DNA of 64,000 bases, from the NCBI RefSeq assembly GCF_003626755.1, contig NZ_RBCJ01000002.1, positions 806,001 through 870,000 on the forward strand, written 5' to 3'. Positions 10,601-17,230 of the stretch are shown one piece after another. Within the stretch, counting starts at the first letter, position 1, and each line of letters starts with the position of its first letter. The notes under the pieces were generated by a model, which saw only the letters and a program-made list of their open reading frames with translations, did no database searches and was not told where the DNA came from. Both the position numbers and the translations under genes were made by a program. Source of the DNA: Ulvibacterium marinum. Lineage in GTDB: Bacteria > Bacteroidota > Bacteroidia > Flavobacteriales > Flavobacteriaceae.

Positions 10601-13600
10601 ATAGACGCCACTACCCTTACGGAGGGCAATGTAAAAATCTCCGGAAATTATGGCCAACCTCTGAGTTTCCCAGCTCCCAGTACAAACGCCACCACGGCGG
10701 TCCTTGGCCCCGATCGGGACTTCTTTCCCGGCGAGGTGGTCACCGCCACCCTTACCACGGGGGTAGCAAGCAGTGCAGGAAACTCTTTGGCAAGCCCTTT
10801 TACCTACCGCTTTACCGCAGGCGTAAGCCCGGATAGCCCAGGAGAATTCCCCAATGGGCAGAATATAATTTTCGAATATTTTAGAGGATCGAATAGAAAC
10901 GATGTGACCGTTGCCGATCTGGACGGCGACGGAGACCTGGATGTGATTTCGGCCTACGAAATCAGAGATGGGGCCGCCTGGTTCCCCAATGATGGGAGCG
11001 GGAACCTTGGTGCCCCACTAATCCTTGACTCGGGTCGGTATTCATTCAGAAGAATAATCCCTGCCGATCTGGACGGCGACGGGGACCTGGAGGTGCTCGC
11101 AGTGACAACAGCAGATGGCCTAATTGACTGGTACCTAAACGATGGGAGCGAGAACTTTACTAATGGTATACCAATTAGCTTTGATGGTAGTGCAGTTAAT
11201 ATCGTTAAAGATTTGGCTATCGGCGATCTGGACGGCGACGGGGACCTGGACGTGCTCTTGGCCTCTTTAAATAAGATTACCTGGTATCCAAATGATGGAT
11301 TAACGTTTGATGTCTCACGTATTCCGGCCATTTTCGGTACCGAAAGGACCATTACTACGGCAACGGCCGGAGCCAGCGGAGTGGCCACCGGCGACCTGGA
11401 TGGCGACGGGGACCTCGACGTGGTCTCGTCCTCGGCCGAGGATAACAAAATTGCCTGGTACCCCAATGATGGGAGCGGAAACTTCGGCACCCAACGGACC
11501 ATTACCCAAGCGGAAGCAGGGGCCGAAGATGTGATTGTGGCCGATTTGGACGGCGACGGGGACCTGGACGTAATCTCCACTTCCGCCGATGACAACAGGA
11601 TTGCCTGGTACCCCAATGATGGGAACGGAAACTTCGGTACCCAACAGACCATTACCACAGCGGTAGATGGCATCCGGGATGTGACCGTTGCCGATATGGA
11701 CGGAGACGGGAACCTGGACGTACTCTCTGCTTCCTTTAATGATAACAGGGTTGCCTGGTACCCCAATAATGGGAACGGCAACTTCGGTGATCAACAGACC
11801 ATTACCACAGCGGGAGCGGGAGTTGGATACCTCGCTGTAGCCACCGGTGATTTGGACGGCGACGGGGACCTGGACGTGTTCTCGGCCCGTTCCGATGCCA
11901 CCATTGCCTGGTACGAGAATGCAGGATCCTCTCTTACGGTAACGGCCACCGATCCGGCCGCCAATGCCCTTGGGATTGACAATGCCGCTACCCTGGGGCT
12001 TACTTTTAACCAAACCATAGACGCCGCTACCCTGACTACGGACAATATGAAGATTACCGGTAATTACGGCCGGCCCCTGGGCTTCGGTACTCCCAGTGTA
12101 AATGCCACCACGGCGGTCTTTGACCCCGACCGGAATTTCTTTCCCGGAGAGCAGATCACCGCCACCCTTACCACAGAGGTAGCAGGCAGCGCGGGGACCT
12201 CCCTAGCCAGCCCATTTACCTATAGTTTTACCGCCGGTGTAAGCGCAAATAGCCCCGGGGAATTCCCTAATGGCCAGAATACTATTTTTGAAGGGGCAAA
12301 TTCATCGAATAGAAATGATGTGACCGTTGCCGATCTGGACGGTGACGGGGATCTGGATGTGCTCGCGGCCCACGAAGAAAGCCTCGGAGGTGCCTGGTAC
12401 GAAAATAACGGGAACGGGAACTTTGGTGCCCTACAGTCCATTGACTTTGGCAATGGTTCGCTCAGAGGACTAATCACTGCCGATATGGACGGTGATAGGG
12501 ATTTGGATGTGCTAGCACTAGCCGACTCTGATACACGAATTTCCGTATACCTAAACGACGGGAGTGAAAACTTCATTACTACCGTGGGCTCAGTACACTA
12601 CAATAGGATTGGAGATATTGCGACCGGTGATCTTGATGGTGATGGGGACCTGGACGTCCTCTTATCCTCTTTCCATGATAACAAGATTGCCTGGTATCCC
12701 AATGACGGGCTACAGTACCTTGGTGCCCAACGGACCCCGTCCATCTTCGGTAGCGAACAAACTATTACTACGGCAGCGGCCGGGGCCAACGGGGTAGCCA
12801 TTGCCGATCTGGACGGCGACGGGGACCTGGACGCGCTCTCGGCCTCTGCCAACGATAACAAGATTGCCTGGTATCCAAACGATGGGAGCGGAAACTTCGG
12901 TGCCCAGCAGACCATTACTACAGCTGCAGCTGGAGCTCTGGATGTAATTGTTGCCGATCTGGACGGCGACGGTGACCTGGACGTGCTCTCCACCTCTGCC
13001 AATGATAACAGGGTGGCTTGGTACTCCAATGATGGAAACGGGAATTTTGGTACGCAACAAACCATTACCACAGCAGTAGATGGAATCCAGAATATGACCG
13101 TTGCCGATATGGACGGCGACGGGGACTTGGACGTAATCTCTGCTTCCTTTAATGATAACAGGGTGGCCTGGTACCCCAATGAAGGGAGTGGGAACTTCGG
13201 TGATCAACTGAACATTGCCACGGAAGCGCTCGGAGCTTTAAGTGTGGCCACCGGAGATCTGGACGGGGACGGGGACTTGGACGTGCTCTCGGCACGTTCC
13301 GATAAAGGCGGCATTGCCTGGTACGAAAATACAGGGGCCACAACCTTAACGGCGAACTGCACGGAACCCTTTACGGTACAATTGGACGCCGACGGTACGG
13401 CCAGTATTACTGCAGCCGATGTCGACAACGGTTCCATCGGGGCAACGAGTATGGACATCGATATCACAGATTTTGATTGTTCCAACCTAGGTGAAAATAC
13501 TGTAACGCTTACAGTGACCAATGCCTCAGGCGCTATGGACACATGTACCACCACCGTTACCGTGGAGGACTCCATTGCTCCTGTTGCCGATAGGGCCTCC

Positions 13601-15277
13601 CTATCTGATATAACCGGTGGATGCGGCACAACGATCATCGAGGTCCCCATGGCAACCGACAACTGCGGAGGGACTATTTCCGCTACCACCAACGATTTGT
13701 TGACCTATAATGAACAAGGCACCTTTACCGTGACCTGGACCTACGATGACGGCAACGGGAATACAAGCACCCAAACGCAAAACGTTATCGTGGAGGATTC
13801 CATTGCTCCTGTTGCCGATATGGCCACACTGCCAAATATAACAGGCGGGTGCGGGGCAACCGTAACAGAGGTGCCCACCGCCACCGACAACTGTGCGGGG
13901 ACCATCACCGCCACCACCGACGATCCGTTGGCATACCCCGAGCAGGGGACCTATACCGTGACCTGGACCTATGACGACGGCAACGGGAACACGAGCACAC
14001 AGGAACAGACGGTCATCGCGGAGAACTCCATCGCCTCAGCAACGCCCGATATGGACACACTGCCGGATGTAACGGGCGAATGCGGGATAACGATTACAGA
14101 GGTGCCCACCGCCACCGCCGACTGCGGGGGGACCGTTGTAGCAACGACGGACGATCCCCTGGAATACGACCGACCGGGAACGTTCACCATTACATGGACC
14201 TACAATGTCGGCAACGGGAACACGAGCACACAGGAACAGACCGTGATCGTGGAGGATGCCATTGCCCCTGTCGCGGATATGGCCACCCTGCCCGATGTGA
14301 TCGGCGGGTGCGGGGCAACGGTAACGATATTGCCCACAGCTACAGATAACTGCGCGGGGACCGTTACCGCCACCACGGACGATCCGTTGACCTATCCCGA
14401 ACAGGGTACCTATACCGTGACCTGGACCTATGACGATGGTAATGGGAATACCAGTATGCAGACGCAGACCGTCATCGCAGAGAGTTCCATCGCCCCTCCA
14501 ATACCCGATATGGTTGCCCTAACGGAGGTAAGAGGAGAGTGTAGTGCAACGGTAACGGCCGTGCCAACGGCGACGGACAACTGCGCAGGGACCATTATAG
14601 GGACGACGGACGATCCCCTGGAATATGACCGACCAGGAACGTTTACCATTACCTGGGCCTACAGTACCGGCAATGGGAATACAAGTACACAGACCCAGAC
14701 CGTCATCGTGGAGGACACCATCCCTCCAATTGCAGTTGCACAGGATATTACCGTTGAACTGGACGAAAACGGACAGGCGACCATCACCACGGAGGATATC
14801 GACAATGGAAGCACGGACAATTGTGGTATTGCGGACCTTTCCTTGGACACGGCCATTTTTGATTGTCCAGAACTGGGCGATACAAACGTAGAACTGACCG
14901 TTACCGATGTCAGCGGCAATAGTAGTTCGGCCAGTGCCACGGTTACCTTTATCGCCCCGGACAACGATTCGGACGGTGTGGCCGATGTATGCGGTCCCGA
15001 AATGTCCATCATTCCTGGACAGGGGGTCTCCCCCAACGCGGACGGTATCCACGATACTTGGGTAATCGAAAACATCACCGACCATCCCGATGCGTTGATC
15101 AAGGTGTTCGACAGGAATGGTAGAGAGGTTTTCAGCACCAACGACTACCAGAACGATTGGGGAGGTACAGAAGGAAACGGTAGCAGCCTACTCCCGGTAG
15201 GATCCTACTACTACGTCGTCCATCTCCAGCAGCCAATTGCCCGGAACATTACCGGATGGCTATACCTTAATTATTGA
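7667..15277 (+). CDS. Giant secreted adhesin: 4 x (Ig-like + 7 VCBS/FG-GAP repeats), HYR-like repeats, T9SS type B tail
   Basis: 2536 residues from a GTG start at 7667 (the codons that follow give a signal peptide ending near VISQ, residue 28). Four long modules begin near residues 29, 487, 951 and 1423. Each opens with a bacterial Ig-like (Big_5/SbsA-type) domain holding KISGNYGRPLGF and FFPGEVVTATLTT, then seven VCBS/FG-GAP repeats with the calcium-binding loop DLDGDGDLDV. Seven repeats is what one seven-bladed beta-propeller needs. Residues 1894-2440 hold two flanking beta domains and five HYR-like repeats (ATDNC..GT, DDGNGNTSTQ). Residues 2446-2536 are the gliding motility-associated C-terminal domain (VSPNADGIHDTW, IKVFDRNGREVF, GSYYYVVHL), a type B signal for the type IX system. 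It is expected on the cell surface or released. The PorP gene follows at once. G+C is visibly higher than in other genes here. Confidence 0.95.
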   Translation: MKAKNLRTKDRVFTILLLLGISFTVISQTDPTVEATAPAVNALNADNTADIGLTFSETMDAATLNAAHVKISGNYGRPLGFGTPSVNATTAVFDPDRNFFPGEVVTATLTTGVASSTGNPLASSFTYRFTTGVSLDSPGEFPNGQNTITTAAARAQDVTVADLDGDGDLDAVSAYGSNIAWYKNDGSGNFDGQRTINVEVNGATAYAVNTGDLDGDGNLDVLSAYGSNIAWYANDGNGNFGGQQIITMAVSDPRSVTTADLDGDGDLDVLSAYGSNLAWYENDGNGNFGGQQIITMAVRDPRSVTTADLDGDGDLDVVSASLLFGTVVWFENDGNENFGSQRTIATKASGTYSVTTADLDGDGDLDVLSAHASASTIFWFENDGNGNFGERAITTAVNDPRSVTTADLDGDGDLDVLSASFAAGTITWYENSGDGNFGGQRSVTTAANGAIAVATGDLDGDGDLDVLSASFFDNHIAWYENAVRSSLTVTATDPAANVLGVDNAAGIGFTFTEVLDAATLTADNIKISGNYGRPLGFRAPNVNATTAVFDPDRDFFPGEVVTATLTTAVASSTGNPLASPFTYSFNIGVSPDSPGEFPNGQNTISEGTSESSRNDVTTADLDGDGDLDVIAASENNGGVWYENDGSGNFGTPQSITSVGGSFRRIIPADLDGDGDLDVLANTSGDKSIDFFLNDGTGNFIEGMGFRANRLFEGFTVGDLDGDGDPDILAASSGKLAWHPNEGLTFSGAQRIPAIFGNEQIIDGLLTQTSAVAIADLDGDWDLDALVISFDKIAWYENDGYGNFGTGQTITIGAARAQNVIVADLDGNGQLDVISTSTEDNSIAWYPNYNGRFGSQRTITGAVDGIQDVTVADMDGDGDLDVLSASFDDNKVAWYPNDGSGNFDDQLNITTEALGALSVSTGDLDGDGDLDVLSAHTNNGTIAWYENAASSLRVTATDPAANALGVDNTVTLGLTFNQTIDATTLTEGNVKISGNYGQPLSFPAPSTNATTAVLGPDRDFFPGEVVTATLTTGVASSAGNSLASPFTYRFTAGVSPDSPGEFPNGQNIIFEYFRGSNRNDVTVADLDGDGDLDVISAYEIRDGAAWFPNDGSGNLGAPLILDSGRYSFRRIIPADLDGDGDLEVLAVTTADGLIDWYLNDGSENFTNGIPISFDGSAVNIVKDLAIGDLDGDGDLDVLLASLNKITWYPNDGLTFDVSRIPAIFGTERTITTATAGASGVATGDLDGDGDLDVVSSSAEDNKIAWYPNDGSGNFGTQRTITQAEAGAEDVIVADLDGDGDLDVISTSADDNRIAWYPNDGNGNFGTQQTITTAVDGIRDVTVADMDGDGNLDVLSASFNDNRVAWYPNNGNGNFGDQQTITTAGAGVGYLAVATGDLDGDGDLDVFSARSDATIAWYENAGSSLTVTATDPAANALGIDNAATLGLTFNQTIDAATLTTDNMKITGNYGRPLGFGTPSVNATTAVFDPDRNFFPGEQITATLTTEVAGSAGTSLASPFTYSFTAGVSANSPGEFPNGQNTIFEGANSSNRNDVTVADLDGDGDLDVLAAHEESLGGAWYENNGNGNFGALQSIDFGNGSLRGLITADMDGDRDLDVLALADSDTRISVYLNDGSENFITTVGSVHYNRIGDIATGDLDGDGDLDVLLSSFHDNKIAWYPNDGLQYLGAQRTPSIFGSEQTITTAAAGANGVAIADLDGDGDLDALSASANDNKIAWYPNDGSGNFGAQQTITTAAAGALDVIVADLDGDGDLDVLSTSANDNRVAWYSNDGNGNFGTQQTITTAVDGIQNMTVADMDGDGDLDVISASFNDNRVAWYPNEGSGNFGDQLNIATEALGALSVATGDLDGDGDLDVLSARSDKGGIAWYENTGATTLTANCTEPFTVQLDADGTASITAADVDNGSIGATSMDIDITDFDCSNLGENTVTLTVTNASGAMDTCTTTVTVEDSIAPVADRASLSDITGGCGTTIIEVPMATDNCGGTISATTNDLLTYNEQGTFTVTWTYDDGNGNTSTQTQNVIVEDSIAPVADMATLPNITGGCGATVTEVPTATDNCAGTITATTDDPLAYPEQGTYTVTWTYDDGNGNTSTQEQTVIAENSIASATPDMDTLPDVTGECGITITEVPTATADCGGTVVATTDDPLEYDRPGTFTITWTYNVGNGNTSTQEQTVIVEDAIAPVADMATLPDVIGGCGATVTILPTATDNCAGTVTATTDDPLTYPEQGTYTVTWTYDDGNGNTSMQTQTVIAESSIAPPIPDMVALTEVRGECSATVTAVPTATDNCAGTIIGTTDDPLEYDRPGTFTITWAYSTGNGNTSTQTQTVIVEDTIPPIAVAQDITVELDENGQATITTEDIDNGSTDNCGIADLSLDTAIFDCPELGDTNVELTVTDVSGNSSSASATVTFIAPDNDSDGVADVCGPEMSIIPGQGVSPNADGIHDTWVIENITDHPDALIKVFDRNGREVFSTNDYQNDWGGTEGNGSSLLPVGSYYYVVHLQQPIARNITGWLYLNY
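7750..13345 (+). repeat. Four tandem ~1.4-kb modules with 28 near-identical VCBS repeat units
   Basis: At the DNA level the segment is a nest of repeats. The unit encoding the calcium loop (GATCTGGACGGCGACGGGGA and close variants) recurs 28 times, seven per module. Module starts fall near 7750, 9125, 10517 and 11933, a spacing of about 1.38-1.42 kb. Modules 2, 3 and 4 are more alike to each other in repeat order (the third repeat of each is divergent and followed by a variable spacer with a phrase such as IPAIFG) than to module 1, so they look like later duplications. Such DNA is prone to unequal recombination and to assembly collapse. Confidence 0.9.
13583..14728 (+). repeat. Five HYR-like repeats of about 75-80 residues within the adhesin
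   Basis: Five consecutive protein repeats begin at VADRASL, VADMATLPN, TPDMDTLPD, VADMATLPD and IPDMVALTE. Each has a conserved Cys pair (GxC ... DNC or DC), the phrases TATDNC, TTDDPL, GTxTxTWTY and GNGNTSTQ, and ends with VIVED or VIAE. The Cys pattern suggests one disulfide per unit. Repeats 1, 2 and 4 (DDGNGNTS) and repeats 3 and 5 (EYDRPGTFTITW) form two sub-types, pointing to duplication of a two-repeat block. Confidence 0.85.
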
Positions 15278-15314
15278 TTTATTACAATTTCCCCAACAAT
15301 CCAAAAAAACAATC

Positions 15315-16193
15315 ATGAAAAACATACATATATTAATTCTTCCATTTCTGTTCTTGATACTAGTCAACTTCTCGGCAAGTGCACAGCAGGAACCCCTGTA
15401 TACGTTGTACAGGTACAATACCAACTTTTTCAACCCGGCGGCCTTTGGGCTCAACGAGAGGATGGAGTTCAGGTCCAACTTCAGGAACCAGTTCTCGGGC
15501 ATCGAACAAGCGCCCGAGACACTGGGCCTCTACTTCGGGGTCCCGGTAAACGATCGTATCGGTATCGGAGCCACAGTTGTCTCGGACAAGGTGTTCATAG
15601 AGAGTACCACCTCCTTGTTCGCCAGCTTTGCCTATGGGGTACAGCTTGATCGCTGGACTTGGCTTCATTTTGGGGTACAGGCGGGAGGTACCTTCGTCAA
15701 TATCGATTTCAATAGCCTGGATCAGGCCATCGATCCCGTGTTCGCACAGAACGTAAACGACTTTAATCCGAACGTGGGTGCCGGGGTATATCTAAAAGGT
15801 ATGGATTATTTCGTGTCCCTTTCCTCCCCCAGGATATTGGCCTCGGACCGCATCGATGATGAGAGCGGGGTGCTGACCGTGGCCCGTAGCCGACCGCAAT
15901 TCTATCTGAGCGGGGGTTACCACTTTGCGATCAGCGACAATGTCGTATTTACCCCGTCCACCTTGTTGCGCTTTTCCAATGAGGAAACCATTACCGATGT
16001 AACGGCAGCCTTTAAAATTTTAAATACCATAGAGGTGGGCGCCAACTACAGGGTAAATAGGGCCTTTGGAGGGCTATTGTACCTGACCGTCCAGGAATGG
16101 CTGGAAATTGGCTACGCCTACGAGACCAATTCCGGGGCCATAAACGTATCGGAGGAAGGGACCCACGAGATCGGGGCAACCCTTAAGTTCTGA
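15315..16193 (+). CDS. PorP/SprF-family type IX secretion outer-membrane protein
   Basis: I start at the ATG at 15315, 26 codons inside the longest frame, because it opens a signal peptide (MKNIHILILPFLFLILVNFSASAQQ). The mature 270 residues match PorP/SprF: EPLYTLYRYNTNFFNPAAFG right after the signal, MEFRSNFRNQFSGI, YFGVPVNDRIGIGATVVSDK, and a C-terminal barrel strand ending in GATLKF. PorP/SprF proteins are barrels in the outer membrane that hold or help export one particular type B T9SS cargo, typically the large protein encoded just upstream. Here it begins 37 bases after the adhesin stop, so the two form an adhesin/partner operon like sprB-sprF. Its codon use is G+C-rich like the adhesin, suggesting they travelled or evolved together. 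Confidence 0.94.
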   Translation: MKNIHILILPFLFLILVNFSASAQQEPLYTLYRYNTNFFNPAAFGLNERMEFRSNFRNQFSGIEQAPETLGLYFGVPVNDRIGIGATVVSDKVFIESTTSLFASFAYGVQLDRWTWLHFGVQAGGTFVNIDFNSLDQAIDPVFAQNVNDFNPNVGAGVYLKGMDYFVSLSSPRILASDRIDDESGVLTVARSRPQFYLSGGYHFAISDNVVFTPSTLLRFSNEETITDVTAAFKILNTIEVGANYRVNRAFGGLLYLTVQEWLEIGYAYETNSGAINVSEEGTHEIGATLKF

Positions 16194-16343
16194 TCAAGAC
16201 AAAAAACGTCGATATAATGTATTGAATTAGTATTTTCCCAACATTCAGTATACAATAGTAAAGCTAAACTGTTTATAGGGTTTAGGACATTTCTTTAATT
16301 TAAGTTGTTTTGCAATATAGGTATGGGAGTATTGCAAAATCAA

Positions 16344-16375
16344 AAAGCCCGATTTCTTAACCGAAATCGGGCTTT
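16344..16375 (-). terminator. Perfect 12-bp hairpin terminator
   Basis: Stem AAAGCCCGATTT / AAATCGGGCTTT with an 8-base loop. Read on the minus strand the hairpin is followed by TTTTTG, so it works best as a terminator for transcripts coming from the tRNA side; it may also stop porP transcription 150 bases after that gene. Confidence 0.85.
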
Positions 16376-16379
16376 AGTA

Positions 16380-16398
16380 TGCGGAGGAAGAGGGATTC
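16380..16398 (-). pseudogene. 3'-end remnant of a second tRNA-Ser
   Basis: Nineteen bases (16380-16398) are identical to the 3' end of the intact tRNA-Ser at 16536-16554: acceptor strand, discriminator and half of the T arm. Beyond them the match stops; no anticodon or D arm is present. As with the intact gene, a terminator hairpin follows directly on the minus strand. It is either the tail of a tandem tRNA copy that lost its body or the far half of a tRNA split by an insertion. Confidence 0.75.
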
Positions 16399-16471
16399 AC
16401 TTTGTGTTCCCTTGACCTCCTATGCTGCAAATGCAACTTTTAATTCCTTTGGAATTAACATCTTAAAAGAA

Positions 16472-16504
16472 AAAATCCCATCCAAGTAGACTTGGCGGGA
16501 TTTT
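16472..16504. terminator. Hairpin terminator downstream of tRNA-Ser
   Basis: Outer stem AAAATCCC / GGGATTTT and inner stem CCAAG / CTTGG with loop TAGA and a small internal bulge. T-rich runs lie on both sides, so it can act in both directions; its main role is likely the end of the tRNA-Ser transcript on the minus strand. A separate small palindrome (TTAATTCC / GGAATTAA, 16440-16458) lies just beyond. Confidence 0.8.
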
Positions 16505-16537
16505 CTTTTTAAGCTACAACAAAGTTGCGCTTGATTG

Positions 16538-16622
16538 CGGAGGAAGAGGGATTCGAACCCCCGGAGGTGTGACCCTCAACAGTTTTCAAGACTGCCGCAT
16601 TCGACCACTCTGCCATTCCTCC
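16538..16622 (-). tRNA. tRNA-Ser (anticodon UGA)
   Basis: 85 bases fold as a class II tRNA. The acceptor stem is GGAGGAA / TTCCTCC with discriminator G, the anticodon stem is GCAGT / ACTGT-like around loop CTTGAAA (anticodon TGA, 16588-16586), the long variable arm is GAGG / CCTC as expected for serine, and the T arm is GGGGG TTCGAAT CCCTC. The CCA end is not encoded. A GIY-YIG reading frame on the same strand runs into it and stops exactly at the anticodon. Partial copies of this tRNA lie on both sides. Confidence 0.95.
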
Positions 16623-16855
16623 AAAATAGATTTGAGCCTTTTTCGGCCCCAACCTGATTTATAATATTTTTCCTTTTTCCGGGCTTCCGTTACATTCTCG
16701 GCCCGTTCCAAATAAAACCGCTGCCACGGCACATATCTCTTCGTAAAACCACTCTTCCCGGCATTGTGCTCCCTCAATCTCCTATCCGGGTCATTTGAAA
16801 GCCCGACGTAAATCTTGTCGTAACGCTCGCTCCACAATGCATAAACAAAATACAT
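16586..16855 (-). CDS. GIY-YIG endonuclease-domain protein reading into tRNA-Ser
   Basis: From the ATG at 16855 the product has 89 residues. It contains the whole GIY-YIG core: MYFVYALWS (GIY-like strand), YDKIYVGLSNDPDRRLREHN (YIG-like strand and the catalytic Arg/His region) and a Glu-bearing helix before KSGWGRKRLK. Single-domain GIY-YIG proteins of this size are common in Bacteroidota and their target is not known; relatives act in homing, repair or restriction. The last 11 residues (EEWQSGRMRQS) are encoded by the 5' half of tRNA-Ser, and the stop codon is its anticodon. A GTG at 16945 would add 30 residues through a broken tRNA copy and a structured leader; I reject that start. The gene is probably co-transcribed with the tRNA from the promoter at 16971. 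Confidence 0.85.
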   Translation of the reverse strand: MYFVYALWSERYDKIYVGLSNDPDRRLREHNAGKSGFTKRYVPWQRFYLERAENVTEARKKEKYYKSGWGRKRLKSILEEWQSGRMRQS

Positions 16856-16867
16856 CCGCCCTACATT

Positions 16868-16901
16868 TGCCGCATTCGAGAACGTGGTCTGCCATTCCTC
16901 C
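16868..16901 (-). pseudogene. 5'-half remnant of tRNA-Ser upstream of the GIY-YIG gene
   Basis: On the minus strand this segment starts with 14 bases identical to the tRNA-Ser 5' end (GGAGGAATGGCAGA), then eight unrelated bases in place of four, then 12 identical bases (TCGAATGCGGCA). The match ends before the anticodon arm. With the intact tRNA it forms a direct repeat 279 bases apart, bracketing the GIY-YIG gene. Confidence 0.8.
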
Positions 16902-16978
16902 AGTATGTTATCTCCTACCTGAGAGGGCCGTGCCCTCCGAAGCACCGCCTCAGCGGCGCGAAGGAGGGTGCAAATATA
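16902..16978 (-). promoter_or_regulatory. Promoter and structured leader of the GIY-YIG/tRNA-Ser transcript
   Basis: On the minus strand a perfect Bacteroidota -7 box TATATTTG lies at 16978-16971; no clear -33 TTG was found. The expected transcript begins with strongly paired DNA: CCCTCC...GGAGGG enclosing CGCCGC/GCGGTG, and a perfect 6-bp hairpin GAGGGC-ACG-GCCCTC (16921-16936 region). The leader then runs into the broken tRNA copy at 16901. It is likely the original promoter of a resident tRNA-Ser gene. Confidence 0.6.
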
Positions 16979-17186
16979 AAAACCTTTTTCCGTTCTTTAA
17001 AGATTTATATCCTTTATTATTTACATTCCTTTTAGGAGTATAACCCATCTAATTACAGGCCTATGGGGATACAAAAATAAAGATGGAAAACAAGAAAATA
17101 TCAAATTGGAGGCAACCAAGTGGACCGTATGGTATCTCAACCCAAACCTTCAATAAATTATCCAAAAGCATATCATTTTGTATCTT

Positions 17187-17194
17187 TAAATTTG
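17187..17194 (+). promoter_or_regulatory. -7 promoter box (TAAATTTG)
   Basis: A perfect TAnnTTTG box 37 bases before the GTG start of the TPR protein at 17231. No good -33 TTG lies at the usual spacing. It is consistent with a short 5' leader of about 30 bases. Confidence 0.45.
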
Positions 17195-17230
17195 CAAGGG
17201 ACCTGAATTCTAATAAATTAAGCGAATATA

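Noticed and set aside
10954-12013. Long minus-strand frames (about 230-275 codons) inside the adhesin gene, and similar ones at 9412-9948, 12598-13207, 13204-13692
   Set aside because: They follow the repeat units exactly and consist of low-complexity Ser/Arg/Pro or Val/Gly strings; stop codons are rare in the antisense of GGCGACGGGGAC-type repeats. They are shadows.
7750-13345. Regular DNA repeats that might suggest a CRISPR array
   Set aside because: Repeats are in frame, coding and without unique spacers of constant length; they are VCBS units.
16856-16945. N-terminal extension of the GIY-YIG protein from GTG 16945
   Set aside because: It would translate a hairpin leader and a broken tRNA copy; the domain starts directly at the ATG at 16855.
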